This document shows positions 54,293-62,741 of a DNA stretch of 64,000 bases, piece by piece. Made by a program: the position numbers and the translations under genes. The notes beneath the pieces are model-generated. The model ran no database searches, had not been told where the DNA came from, and saw only the letters and a program-made list of their open reading frames with translations. Position 1 is the first letter of the stretch; each line of letters begins with the position of its first letter. Source of the stretch: Rothia sp. SD9660Na (GTDB taxonomy: Bacteria; Actinomycetota; Actinomycetes; Actinomycetales; Micrococcaceae); contig NZ_CP125946.1 in assembly GCF_030064065.1 (NCBI RefSeq), positions 1,426,001 through 1,490,000 of the forward strand, written 5' to 3'.

Positions 54293-54390
54293 GCAGGCTC
54301 ACAGCGAAGCTGCTGGCTCGATGGAGGGAGCGGGTGCGTAGCACACAAGAGCGAACGGAATCACCTGAGCTTGCGAAGGTGTGAGCCTGC
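54293..54390. repeat. structured intergenic element, copy 2
   Basis: GCAGGCTCAC (54293-54302) pairs exactly with GTGAGCCTGC (54381-54390); pairing may continue outward (TTATTCA-like sequence near 54272 and 54402). The interior from GCTCACAGCGAAGCTG to CAAGAGCGAACG matches copy 1 at 17651-17843. It lies between convergent genes, as copy 1 does. The arm differs from copy 1 (GGGCTCAC against AGGCTCAC) and its partner differs to match. Confidence 0.7.
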
Positions 54391-54443
54391 GTAACCTCTT
54401 CTGAATAAGCTTCAGAGATTCTGCTACTTTCGCAGCGTCTTGC

Positions 54444-55904
54444 CTAAGCCCCGTACCGGCTAAAGACTGCCACCGCTTCCACATGGTGGGTGTTGGGGTA
54501 CATGTCGAAGGCTTCGACGCGTACAAGTCGCCAGCCCGCTGCGCGCAGGTAGCCGGTATCGCGGCCCAGGGCTGCCGGGTCGCAGGCCACATAAACCAGG
54601 GTGGAGGGGTTCAGGTCAGTCACCTGCTCCATCACGGCACGGCCAGCGCCCTCACGAGACGGGTCGCAAATCACCACATCAGGGGCGGCGTAGCGCCCCT
54701 CGGCCACCTCGGCGCTGATCTTCTCAAGCACCTGGGCGACGTCCCCGCGTTCCACGCGCACACGCGTCCGCTCAGACCTGTGAGTGCGTGATGGGCCTTC
54801 GTCGCCAAAGTTTTCGGAGGCGTTGCTGCTGGTCACCGGGGATCCCTCAACTGACAGCACTGTGCCCCTGTCCCCTACCGCGTCAGCGGCCAGGGCTGTG
54901 AAGAAGCCTGCACCTGCGTAGAGGTCGTAGACCGTCATCCCCTTTTTCAGGCGGGCAGCCTCAAGCACGGCGTTACCCAGCACCTCGGGGGCAGCCCGGT
55001 GAATCTGCCAGAAGCCGGTTGCTCCAACGTTCCAATAGAAGTCCTGGGCGTAGACAGTGGCGGTCTCCAGCAGGTTGGGGGTGGCGGCTCCAGCGATGAT
55101 GTCAGCGGGTTTGGTGCCGCGTCGGCGTCCGCCCTTTTTCTCGGGGGTAAAGACCAGAGTGATCATGCGGTCTTCCAGCGACCCCCACAGGGCCCGGGCC
55201 TGCTCTTCGATGCCTTCAGCGACCTCGGCGGGCGTAGTCCGCGATGACACGGTAAAGACCACAGCCAGCATATCGGTGGCGGCTACAGCCACATCAACCC
55301 GGGTAATACCGGCCAGCTTGAGCCGGTGCAGTTCGAGGGCCTCAATGCGACCATCGGCCAGGGGGAAGCCCGTAACGGGTACAGGCACCGAACTAGAGTG
55401 CGGGAACATGGCAATCTGCTGGCTTTCGCGCTCCACCGCAAAATGCACGCGGGTGCGCCAGTGCAGCCCCCGGTCATCGCCAGGCAGGGCGTGAACGGGC
55501 AGCTGATCCAACAACGGGTGGTTCTCTGGTACCCCTCCCAGGCGCACCAGCTGTTCCTTCACGATCTGCTGCTTGTAGGCCCGCTGGGTCGCTAGGTCCA
55601 GATGACCGTATTCCATGCCGCCGAGGGGGTGAGCGGACGTGAGCGCGTCCGCCGGTGCCCAGGGGTGGGGGTGGCGCTGCGGTGCGGGGGTCTCTACGGA
55701 GACGACGTCTGCGAAGAAGAAGCGACCTTTGGGCCCGCGGCCGGTGATGCGGACGGTAGCTGGCTCCCCGACGATGCCGTGGCGGACGAAGATGACGCGG
55801 TCGCCCGCTCTAGCGACGAGGGCACCGCCGTGGGCCGGACGCTCGGGGGTGAGTTCTAGGAAGTCACCGATAGCGGGTTCGGGTGTGGTGGAGGTGGTAG
55901 ACAT
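54444..55904 (-). CDS. TRAM-domain RNA m5U-type methyltransferase (TrmA/RlmCD-like)
   Basis: 486 residues. N-terminal TRAM RNA-binding domain (FLELTPERPAHGGALVARAGDRVIFV) and a C-terminal SAM methyltransferase: YDLYAGAGFFTALAADAVG, then DVVICDPSREGAG and the catalytic nucleophile in YVACDPAALGRD. This places it among uridine-C5 methyltransferases of rRNA or tRNA. The typical 4Fe-4S Cys cluster of RlmD is not seen. The exact uridine is not known. ATG at 55904, 39 bp after the APC permease. Confidence 0.88.
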   Translation of the reverse strand: MSTTSTTPEPAIGDFLELTPERPAHGGALVARAGDRVIFVRHGIVGEPATVRITGRGPKGRFFFADVVSVETPAPQRHPHPWAPADALTSAHPLGGMEYGHLDLATQRAYKQQIVKEQLVRLGGVPENHPLLDQLPVHALPGDDRGLHWRTRVHFAVERESQQIAMFPHSSSVPVPVTGFPLADGRIEALELHRLKLAGITRVDVAVAATDMLAVVFTVSSRTTPAEVAEGIEEQARALWGSLEDRMITLVFTPEKKGGRRRGTKPADIIAGAATPNLLETATVYAQDFYWNVGATGFWQIHRAAPEVLGNAVLEAARLKKGMTVYDLYAGAGFFTALAADAVGDRGTVLSVEGSPVTSSNASENFGDEGPSRTHRSERTRVRVERGDVAQVLEKISAEVAEGRYAAPDVVICDPSREGAGRAVMEQVTDLNPSTLVYVACDPAALGRDTGYLRAAGWRLVRVEAFDMYPNTHHVEAVAVFSRYGA

Positions 55905-55943
55905 GTGTTTCTCGCTTTGAGGGTGGCTCGGTGGGTTTGTATT

Positions 55944-57896
55944 TTATCGTTCGATTTGCCAGGGCACGGAGGCTACAACGACGCCCGGTTCGTGGCGCAG
56001 GCGGGCTTTGAGTTTGTGTACGGTGCGGCGGTGGAAGATGCCCTGCCACCAGTGGGAGACCACGTATTCGGGTAGGTAGACCACGAGCACGTCGCGGGGG
56101 GATTTTTGGCGCATGTGTTGCACGTATTCGAGCACGCTGGCGGCGGGGTTGCGGTAGGGCGAGTCCAGTACGGTCAGGTCGACGGGCAGTTCGAGGGCTT
56201 CCCAGGTGTCGATGTTTTCGCGGGTGCGGGCTTCGTCCACGTTCACCACGAGAGCTTCGATGGATGAGGGGCGGGAGGCCCGTGCGTAGGCGAGGGCCCG
56301 GAGTACGGGTTTGCGTACCCGCTCAACATATATGAGGGCGTGGACGCGGGAGGGCAGTGCCCGGTCTGCGGCCAGTTGTTCGGGGTCGGCTGAGAGGGCT
56401 AGCTGCCGGTCGATACTGCTGTAGTGTTTGTTGGTTTTGATCATGAGCCAGGTCAGAAGAAGAATGAGCAGCACGGTGACCCAGGCACCGTGGGTGAACT
56501 TGGTAAGAATGATCACGACGAGTACCGTGACCGAGGCACCGGTACCGGTAGCGCTGATTCCAATATCACGCCAGAGGGTGCGGCGTTTTTTAGTGTCGAG
56601 GGTGATGCGCTGGGCTCGCCAGCGGTTGCGTAGCACCGCGTACTGGGTGAGGGTCATAGCGGTAAAGACGCCCACGATATACATCTGTACCAGGGTGTGC
56701 ACGTTGGGTCCGACGATAGCAACTAGCAGCATGGAGCTCACGCCCAGGGCCAGCACACCGTTGGCGTAGAGGGAGGCTGAGCTTCGGGCCGACAGGTGCA
56801 CCGGTAGGTACTGCTTGGCGGCAATGGTGGTAGCGAGCATGGGGAAGCCGGTAAAGGCGGTCATGGCCGCGACCATCAGCACTCCGATGGTGGCAGCACC
56901 TAGCAGGATGCCGGCTAAGGGCAGGCCAAAGATAGCATCAGTAATTTGCAGGAGTACGGGTACCTGGTGGAAGTCCTCCCCCACCGGCTGGCCATTGACG
57001 AGTAGCCCCTGGGCCGGGTCAAGGACGCTGACCACCCCGGTTTGCTGGGCAAGATAAAGCACCCCCAGCAGGGAGAGCGCCGAGAGACCGCCAATCACCA
57101 TCAGACTAGTGGCCGCATTGCGCTGACGCGGCGGGGCGAACGCATTGACTGCATTACTGACAGTGTTTACCCCGGTCAGTGCCACAGAACCCGAGGCAAA
57201 AGCCCTCACCAGCAGCAGGCCAACACCGAGCTGGGTGGTCAGCACCTCGGCAGCACCGTCGGGTACCACCACCGTGTACTCAGCCGACACCGCGTGCCCG
57301 AGCTGCCCGGTGGCGTCCACAATGAGACCGCAGGCCACGGTCGCCGCAAGCAGCACTAAAAAGACGTATGAGGGAAGGTGCGACACCCGCAGCATCACCT
57401 TGAGGCCGCGCAGGCAGATAAAGGTCACCAGAGCAATGAGGGAACAGGCAATCAGCCGCTGATGCCCCAGCAGTACCGGAGTAATCGATTCAAGGTACTG
57501 GGCAGCCGAAGACAGCGATACCGCAACCGTGAGCATAAAGTCAACCATCAGGGCAGCGCCCAGCACAATAGCGGCGGTAATCCCCAGATTCTGGTGAACC
57601 AGGGCGAAGTCGCCGCGCTCCCCCACATGCTGGATGTTATAGCGGTAGGCACCCACCACAACCAGCAGAATCAGGGCAATCCCCAGCCCCACCAGGGGCG
57701 AGTAGGCTAAGGCACCGTGGCCAGCCAGGAGCAGGGTCAGCAGGATTTCGTCGGGGGCATAGGCAACCGACGAGAACCCGTCCGCCCCGAAGAGGGGTAG
57801 GGCACGGCGTTTGGGCAGGTTGCCCTTCTTGGCGTGCCTGCTGGTGACGGGGGCACCAAAAATCAGGCGGGTGGCCGCGCTCCTAATATTTCTCAC
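55944..57896 (-). CDS. APC-superfamily permease with cytosolic C-terminal domain
   Basis: 650 residues. About 12 membrane segments (residues 40-470) of amino acid-polyamine-cation type: LPKRRALPLFGADGFSSVAYAPDEILL at the start, ERGDFALVHQNLG, and GVNTVSNAVNAFAPPRQRNA. Then about 170 cytosolic residues resembling the extension seen in permeases encoded beside TrkA genes (here directly divergent). Could carry potassium or an amino acid; KUP-like function is an inference from context. The GTG at 57896 is chosen because homology begins there; a GTG 51 bp upstream is possible. Confidence 0.82.
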   Translation of the reverse strand: MRNIRSAATRLIFGAPVTSRHAKKGNLPKRRALPLFGADGFSSVAYAPDEILLTLLLAGHGALAYSPLVGLGIALILLVVVGAYRYNIQHVGERGDFALVHQNLGITAAIVLGAALMVDFMLTVAVSLSSAAQYLESITPVLLGHQRLIACSLIALVTFICLRGLKVMLRVSHLPSYVFLVLLAATVACGLIVDATGQLGHAVSAEYTVVVPDGAAEVLTTQLGVGLLLVRAFASGSVALTGVNTVSNAVNAFAPPRQRNAATSLMVIGGLSALSLLGVLYLAQQTGVVSVLDPAQGLLVNGQPVGEDFHQVPVLLQITDAIFGLPLAGILLGAATIGVLMVAAMTAFTGFPMLATTIAAKQYLPVHLSARSSASLYANGVLALGVSSMLLVAIVGPNVHTLVQMYIVGVFTAMTLTQYAVLRNRWRAQRITLDTKKRRTLWRDIGISATGTGASVTVLVVIILTKFTHGAWVTVLLILLLTWLMIKTNKHYSSIDRQLALSADPEQLAADRALPSRVHALIYVERVRKPVLRALAYARASRPSSIEALVVNVDEARTRENIDTWEALELPVDLTVLDSPYRNPAASVLEYVQHMRQKSPRDVLVVYLPEYVVSHWWQGIFHRRTVHKLKARLRHEPGVVVASVPWQIER

Positions 57897-58083
57897 AGGC
57901 TCTAACCGTAGTCGGTAGAGCGGGGAAAACACAGCTATACACACCACATTTTGCTCGTGGGTAAGGACGCCCCGCGCGGCTATGGCGCGCCGGTTGGGTG
58001 CTGGGGCCGCCGGGCGTAGACTAGAGGCAACCCTGCTGTGCGGGGTTAAAGTTTGTTTCCGTCGTGGTTTCGTGAGGTGCTAA

Positions 58084-58776
58084 GTGCCCCATTTTGTGAT
58101 TATGGGTGCTGGTCGGGTGGGCGTTATGCTGGCCCATACCCTAGAAGATGCGGGTCATTCGGTTGCTGTAATCGATCAGGATGACCGGTCTTTCCGCAGG
58201 TTGCGCAAAGATTTTGCCGGTAAGAAGGTGACCGGTGTGGGCTTTGACCGCGAGACCCTCAAGCGGGCCGGTATTGAGCACGCCTACGCTTTTGCCGCGG
58301 TGTCCTCTGGCGATAACTCCAACATTATTGCCTCCCGTGTGGCCCGTGAGACCTTTGGGGTGCAGCACGTGGTTGCCCGTATCTACGACCCCAACCGGGC
58401 TGAGTTCTACCAGCGTCTGGGTATTCCCACGGTGGCTGCGGTGCGCTGGTCGACCGACCAGGTGCTACGCCGCATTTTGCCGGAGCAGGCCATGGCCGGT
58501 GATTTTCGTGAGGCTTCGGGCCGCCTGATGCTCGGTGAGCTGCAGCTGCACGAAGACTGGGCTGGGCACGCCCTGACCGAGATTGAGCAGGCTGCCGGTG
58601 TGCGTGTGGCCTACCTGACCCGGTTTGGGGAGGGTATGCTCCCCACCAAGGAGACCTCCTACCAGCAGGGCGATACGGTGCATGCCATGATGCGCACCGA
58701 AGACATCAACGACATTGCCAGGGTGCTGGGTGCTCCCCCGGCACGCAACGCTGAGGGGGATCTGGAATGGAAGTAA
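58084..58776 (+). CDS. trkA: TrkA-type potassium-transport regulatory protein, first copy
   Basis: 230 residues. TrkA-N (RCK) NAD-binding domain: FVIMGAGRVGVMLAHTLEDAGHSVAVIDQD, then a TrkA-C domain after residue 140. Gates or regulates a K+ channel or Ktr/Trk system; no channel gene is adjacent except the APC permease. GTG at 58084 with GAGGTG upstream. Overlaps the second trkA by 10 bp. Matches the ceoB position in mycobacteria. Confidence 0.9.
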   Translation: MPHFVIMGAGRVGVMLAHTLEDAGHSVAVIDQDDRSFRRLRKDFAGKKVTGVGFDRETLKRAGIEHAYAFAAVSSGDNSNIIASRVARETFGVQHVVARIYDPNRAEFYQRLGIPTVAAVRWSTDQVLRRILPEQAMAGDFREASGRLMLGELQLHEDWAGHALTEIEQAAGVRVAYLTRFGEGMLPTKETSYQQGDTVHAMMRTEDINDIARVLGAPPARNAEGDLEWK

Positions 58777-59420
58777 TCGTTATCGGCTCTGGATCGGTGG
58801 GCTCTTCAAGCGCCCGCGAACTACTCTCCCACGGCCACACGGTAACCATTATCGACATCAAGCCCGAGGCTATTTCCCGCAGCGACATTCAGCACGCCCA
58901 CTGGGTGATTGGGGACGCCTGCGAGCTGTCCGTCCTGCGCCAGGCCAAGCCCGAGAACGCGGACGTCATCGTCGCCGCCTCAGGCGACGATAAAACCAAC
59001 CTAGTGGTATCGCTGCTGGCCCGCAGTGAATTCGGGGTGCCCCGCACCGTGGCCCGCGTGAACAACCCCAAAAATGAGTGGCTCTTCGACGACTCCTGGG
59101 GCGTGGACGTTGCGGTTTCTACCCCGCGCCTCATGACCGCCCTGGTGGAAGAGGCCGTTGAGGTGGGCGACGTCGTGCGCCTGCTGACCCTCAAGACCGG
59201 CAGCGCCACCCTGGTCGAATACACTGTGCCCACCGACCACCCGATTATTGGCCACACCGTCGATAACGTGCAGTGGCCCTACGAAACCACCCTCACCGCC
59301 ATCCTGCGCGACGGGGTACCGATTACCCCCAGCGGCGACGACGTAATTGAGGGCGGCGACGAGCTCTTCTTCATCACCACCCCCACCGGTGAGGACGACA
59401 TCCGCGCTCTCTTCAGTTAG
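58767..59420 (+). CDS. trkA: TrkA-type potassium-transport regulatory protein, second copy
   Basis: 217 residues. TrkA-N opening VIVIGSGSVGSSSARELLSHGHTVTIID, with AARDAVIVAASGDDKTNL-like VIVAASGDDKTNLVV, and a C-terminal TrkA-C domain (PIIGHTVDNVQWPYETTLTAILRDG). Probably forms a hetero-oligomer with the first copy (inferred from tandem coding). Starts inside it (10-bp overlap). Ends before a strong shared terminator. Confidence 0.9.
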   Translation: MEVIVIGSGSVGSSSARELLSHGHTVTIIDIKPEAISRSDIQHAHWVIGDACELSVLRQAKPENADVIVAASGDDKTNLVVSLLARSEFGVPRTVARVNNPKNEWLFDDSWGVDVAVSTPRLMTALVEEAVEVGDVVRLLTLKTGSATLVEYTVPTDHPIIGHTVDNVQWPYETTLTAILRDGVPITPSGDDVIEGGDELFFITTPTGEDDIRALFS

Positions 59421-59444
59421 CCCCTTTCCTGCTTATCAGCAAAA

Positions 59445-59492
59445 AAGGACGCCGGCCCCACCTTCTTCGCCGAAGGTGGGGCCGGCGTCCTT
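59445..59492. terminator. bidirectional terminator with 21-bp stem
   Basis: AAGGACGCCGGCCCCACCTTC (59445-59465) and its exact complement (59472-59492) around TTCGCC. A6 on the left and TT on the right. Shared by trkA and the OB-fold gene. The arms are an inverted pair of the AAGGACGCC motif. Confidence 0.85.
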
Positions 59493-59502
59493 GCGCCTGC
59501 GG

Positions 59503-60039
59503 CTAGAGGGCCGGAACAATCTCGTAGCGCGGGTTGTACATGAGGGGCTTCTCACGGGTGCTCAGCATGCCTGAGACCCGAAGGTAGCCGCCTGCCTCTA
59601 TTCCCGGCACCTGACGCTGGCCCTGCCAAATCAGGGTCAGCACAGTGCCTGGGCTCAGGGGCGGGAACTCTGGGTAGAGCACCCGGGGTGCCGCCCGGTT
59701 GACGCTAAACCGGGTGGTGAAGCCGGTCTCCTCATCCAGCACAGAAATCTGGCCGGTTGAGGTGTCTTCAGAGGTGCTCACATCGGTGGTGTCATCAAGA
59801 TCTTCACCGGTCTCTGCAATGGGCATACCCGTCATGGGATGGGTCTTAGCCGGAGGCAGGGGCTTAGACTTATCGACCAGCAGGGTCACCTCGAACCGGG
59901 GGTTAGCCCCCACATGCGACATATGCACCCGGGTTACCCGCCCGGCGGCTCTAGCGCGAAAACGCTCGGGGTACTCTTCCAGGCGGGTGACCGGCCCGGC
60001 AGCCCGTTGCTGGGTAAAGGGAGACTCAGTCTCAGGCAT
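59503..60039 (-). CDS. OB-fold nucleic-acid-binding-type protein
   Basis: 178 residues. Beta-rich protein with a RARAAGRVTRVHM segment and a GTVLTLIWQGQRQVPGIEAGGYLRVSG region, typical of the OB-fold proteins found between DUF3710 and TrkA genes in actinobacteria. An acidic low-complexity loop (DLDDTTDVSTSEDTSTG) interrupts the fold. Ligand unknown. Located 5 bp after DUF3710, same transcript. Confidence 0.75.
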   Translation of the reverse strand: MPETESPFTQQRAAGPVTRLEEYPERFRARAAGRVTRVHMSHVGANPRFEVTLLVDKSKPLPPAKTHPMTGMPIAETGEDLDDTTDVSTSEDTSTGQISVLDEETGFTTRFSVNRAAPRVLYPEFPPLSPGTVLTLIWQGQRQVPGIEAGGYLRVSGMLSTREKPLMYNPRYEIVPAL

Positions 60040-60044
60040 GGGCG

Positions 60045-60827
60045 CTAGCCAATTTCAGTAATTTCGGGGCCGCGGCGGGGCACCTCAACGGTGGGCTTCT
60101 TCTCAGCCTGGGCAGCCGCTGCGGCAGCGGCCTGGGCGGCTGCGGCGTCCTGAATGTTCTGGGGTACGCGCATGGGCAGCAGGTCGCGCGGGGGCATGGG
60201 GTCAGAACCGCGGTTGACCACGATGGTGCGGAAGACCTCTTCAAGAGCGGTAGCACTCTCACCGGGCAGCACGGCCTTGCCCGAGAATACACCGCGGACG
60301 AACCAGCGGGGCCCGTCCACACCCACAAAGCGAGCGATACGAAAGCCCTTGCGTCCGTCGGGAAGTTCAGCGGGTACACGGGAAATCAGCTGACGCCCGA
60401 AGGGGCCGTCGTTGATATCAACCTGACCGCCCTGGCGGCGCACGCTCTCAGACAGTTCCTTACGAATCTCATCCCAGATACCGCGGCTCTTAGGAGCCGC
60501 AAAAGCCTGCACCTGCAAAGTACCCTCACCCAGCTGCAGGGTCACCGCGATAACCTGCTGGGTCTTCTGGTCCGCCTCAAGGCGCAGGTTCAGCCCGGGG
60601 TTGCTCTTGACCAGTAGGCCACCTAGGTCGATGTAGCTAGAGCCGGTACGTTGCTCGGTGATGTCAAAGGGTCCGTTATCACGGGTAAATTCTACGAAGG
60701 ACGCCGCAGGCTCCTCCTGCGCGGCAGGCTGGGGCGCATCACTCTTAGTCGCTTCATCAGCTGCTGCGCCCTGCTCACGCTCAGTCGCGGCGTCCGCGCC
60801 ATTCTTTTTCTTACCAAAACCAAACAT
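60045..60827 (-). CDS. DUF3710-family protein
   Basis: 260 residues. Conserved actinobacterial protein of unknown function: a charged Ala/Gln-rich N-terminus (about 60 residues), then GPFDITEQ and YIDLGGLLVKSNPGLNLRLE, DGRKGFRIARFVGVDGPRWFVRGVF, and an Ala/Gln-rich tail. No motif for catalysis. Conserved position beside dut suggests a link with nucleotide or cell-envelope housekeeping, but this is only context. ATG at 60827; 34 bp after dut. Confidence 0.85.
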   Translation of the reverse strand: MFGFGKKKNGADAATEREQGAAADEATKSDAPQPAAQEEPAASFVEFTRDNGPFDITEQRTGSSYIDLGGLLVKSNPGLNLRLEADQKTQQVIAVTLQLGEGTLQVQAFAAPKSRGIWDEIRKELSESVRRQGGQVDINDGPFGRQLISRVPAELPDGRKGFRIARFVGVDGPRWFVRGVFSGKAVLPGESATALEEVFRTIVVNRGSDPMPPRDLLPMRVPQNIQDAAAAQAAAAAAAQAEKKPTVEVPRRGPEITEIG

Positions 60828-60861
60828 AGTGCCTCCTTCGGCCCTCGCCTATCTACTGCTC

Positions 60862-61305
60862 TTACTGTACGCCCGTTGAACCGAACCCGGCAGTTCCACG
60901 CTCGGTTTCGCTCAAACTCTCCACCACATTAAAAGTAGCCGACTCAAACCGCTGAATAACCAACTGGGCAATGCGGTCACCGCGCTGAATCTCAAAAGCC
61001 TGGCTATTGTCGGTGTTGAGCAGGCAGACCATGATCTCACCTCGATACCCGGAATCAACGGTGCCCGGCGCGTTCACAATCGTAATGCCGTGCTTAGCAG
61101 CCAGGCCTGAACGGGGGTGCACCAGACCTACATAGCCCTCGGGCAGAGCGATGGCCACACCGGTCGGCACTAGGGCCCGCTCACCCGGCTGCAGGGTGAG
61201 GTCCACTCGCGAGCGCAAATCAGCGCCAGCATCCCCGGGCTGGGCGTAGGCGGGGGGGTCAATTCCCTCATCGAGCATCTTGATATCAATCTTAAGCTGG
61301 TTCAT
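60862..61305 (-). CDS. dut: dUTP diphosphatase
   Basis: 147 residues. Hydrolyses dUTP to dUMP, preventing uracil incorporation. Trimeric dUTPase motifs: AGADLRSR (motif 1), HPRSGLAAKHG (2), NAPGTVDSGYRGEIMV (3), GDRIAQLVIQR (4), and GTAGFGSTG (5). The start is the ATG at 61305 with AAAGAGGG upstream; a GTG directly before it is not needed. Convergent/divergent to the DUF3093 gene, from whose promoter it is 134 bp away. Confidence 0.95.
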   Translation of the reverse strand: MNQLKIDIKMLDEGIDPPAYAQPGDAGADLRSRVDLTLQPGERALVPTGVAIALPEGYVGLVHPRSGLAAKHGITIVNAPGTVDSGYRGEIMVCLLNTDNSQAFEIQRGDRIAQLVIQRFESATFNVVESLSETERGTAGFGSTGVQ

Positions 61306-61439
61306 CACCCTCTTTACTGTACCGGCTTAAGCGCTCCGGTGCCGCCCCACATCGGGCGCCAAAACCCCTTAGACTAGAACCTGTGCGCCGGGTTTGCTCC
61401 GGCTCATACTTCACAGTTTGTCCCTCGTCGAAGGAAGCT

Positions 61440-61907
61440 ATGCCTGCTACCGCCCCCACCGTGCTCTACCGTGAACGTCTGGCCCCCGGAATCGGCCTGT
61501 GGATAGGCTGCCTAGGCGTTGGCCTAGCCTCTTTCCTGGTTGGCGCACCGATTAATATCACCGCTGGCATCGTTGCCGGAATCGTGATGTTCCTGCTGGT
61601 CGGCGGAATACTCTACGGCAGCTCCCCCACCATCGAGATTACCGAAACCACTGTACGCTTTGGCCGGGCCCGTATCGAGCGTGACTATGTTGGTCGTGCC
61701 TACGCCTTCCGAGGTGAAGATGCCCGCCTCGCCACCGGCCCGGCCCTCGATGGTCGCGCCTACATGTGTTTCCGCGGGTGGATTACCTCAGTCATTCGTA
61801 TTCAGATTACTGACCCGGCAGACCCCACCCCCTACTGGATTGCATCCTCCCGCAACCCCGAAAAAATTGCCGCCATCCTGAATGAGGGTCTGCCCGAAGA
61901 GGACTAA
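61440..61907 (+). CDS. DUF3093-family membrane protein
   Basis: 155 residues. Two N-terminal membrane segments (about 17-37 and 42-62) then a beta-rich cytosolic domain (TIEITETTVRFGRARIERDYVG, ...RAYMCFRGWITSVIRIQITDP). Conserved next to dut in actinobacteria; function unknown. ATG at 61440 with GAAGGA at good spacing; a longer frame is possible but lacks support. Confidence 0.85.
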   Translation: MPATAPTVLYRERLAPGIGLWIGCLGVGLASFLVGAPINITAGIVAGIVMFLLVGGILYGSSPTIEITETTVRFGRARIERDYVGRAYAFRGEDARLATGPALDGRAYMCFRGWITSVIRIQITDPADPTPYWIASSRNPEKIAAILNEGLPEED

Positions 61908-61953
61908 GACGCCCAAAGACTGTTAGCATCTGGCAGGCCTCATCTCTGGACCA

Positions 61954-61997
61954 TACGAGGGCGGGCCCACGTTATATAACGTGGGCCCGCCCTCGTA
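61954..61997. terminator. 22-bp perfect palindrome terminator
   Basis: TACGAGGGCGGGCCCACGTTAT followed directly by its exact complement, with no unpaired loop beyond the centre, then CTTTT on the + strand. Placed between convergent DUF3093 and DUF4193. Confidence 0.85.
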
Positions 61998-62017
61998 CTT
62001 TTGAAGTTTCTTAATCT

Positions 62018-62317
62018 TTAGCTCTCGCACTCGATGCAGAACTTGAGGTCGCCCTCTTCGCGGGCAATCTGGGAGCGATGACGCACCAGGAAGCAGGAAG
62101 CACAGGTGAACTCGTCGTCCTGTGCAGGGAGCACCACAACGTTCAGCTCTTCATTGGAGAGGTCAGCACCGGGCAGCTCAAAACTTTCGGCCGCTGCGTT
62201 TTCGTCCTCATCCACTGCACCTGACTGCATTTCTGAGGGGCGTGAACGCAACTCCTCAAAAGACTGGTCCTTGCTCTCTTCGTCCTGCTTGCGAGGTGCA
62301 TCGTAATCGGTTGCCAT
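62018..62317 (-). CDS. DUF4193-family protein
   Basis: 99 residues. Highly acidic (EDE-rich) N-terminus and a C-terminal Cys pair region CASCFLVRHRSQIAREEG ... CIECES, a likely zinc-binding CxxC ... CxxC knuckle. Conserved small actinobacterial protein beside dut/sepH; function unknown. ATG at 62317. Confidence 0.88.
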   Translation of the reverse strand: MATDYDAPRKQDEESKDQSFEELRSRPSEMQSGAVDEDENAAAESFELPGADLSNEELNVVVLPAQDDEFTCASCFLVRHRSQIAREEGDLKFCIECES

Positions 62318-62741
62318 GGTTTTCTCCGTATTAAGTGTGCGAAGGGTAGATACCCCCTCTGTTTAGTCTGGGGGCACCAGCACCTCGGTCTTGGTGCCGA
62401 CCGACTCTGCGCTCGTCAGGGTCTACGACTGTGTTGAGGTGACGGGTAGAATTGTTCACCATTGCCCCCGATAATGCAAGTGCAAACTTCATGTTCTCTC
62501 TTAGCGAGTCACAAAGGTCTGACTAGGTTTGCCTCGGGGTGAGAAAAATGTTTCAAGCTCTTGCTGAACTTGAGCCAAAAACCCTTGAAAAACCGGGTTT
62601 TTCGAAACTTCGCCCCGGCCCCCAGCTACTTTAGCTTTCAAGCACAGCTTGAGCAGGTAGTCTTTCAAGTAAGTGTAAAGATTGAAGTGAGCACCCCTCT
62701 CTGTTGAGGCGGTGCCCGGCCCCATCTAAGGAGACCGAGCA
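62318..62741. promoter_or_regulatory. 424-bp intergenic region upstream of sepH
   Basis: No gene found. Contains two short hairpins: GGCACCA/TGGTGCC (about 62373-62398) and AAAAACCC/GGGTTTTT (about 62577-62602), the second with T-runs on both strands. The middle is more AT-rich than the flanks. Divergent promoters for DUF4193 and sepH are expected here; a small RNA is possible but unsupported. Confidence 0.4.

Noticed and set aside
62501..62725. 74-codon minus-strand frame upstream of sepH
   Set aside because: Low similarity to coding sequence, contains the AAAAACCC/GGGTTTTT hairpin, and no start signal.
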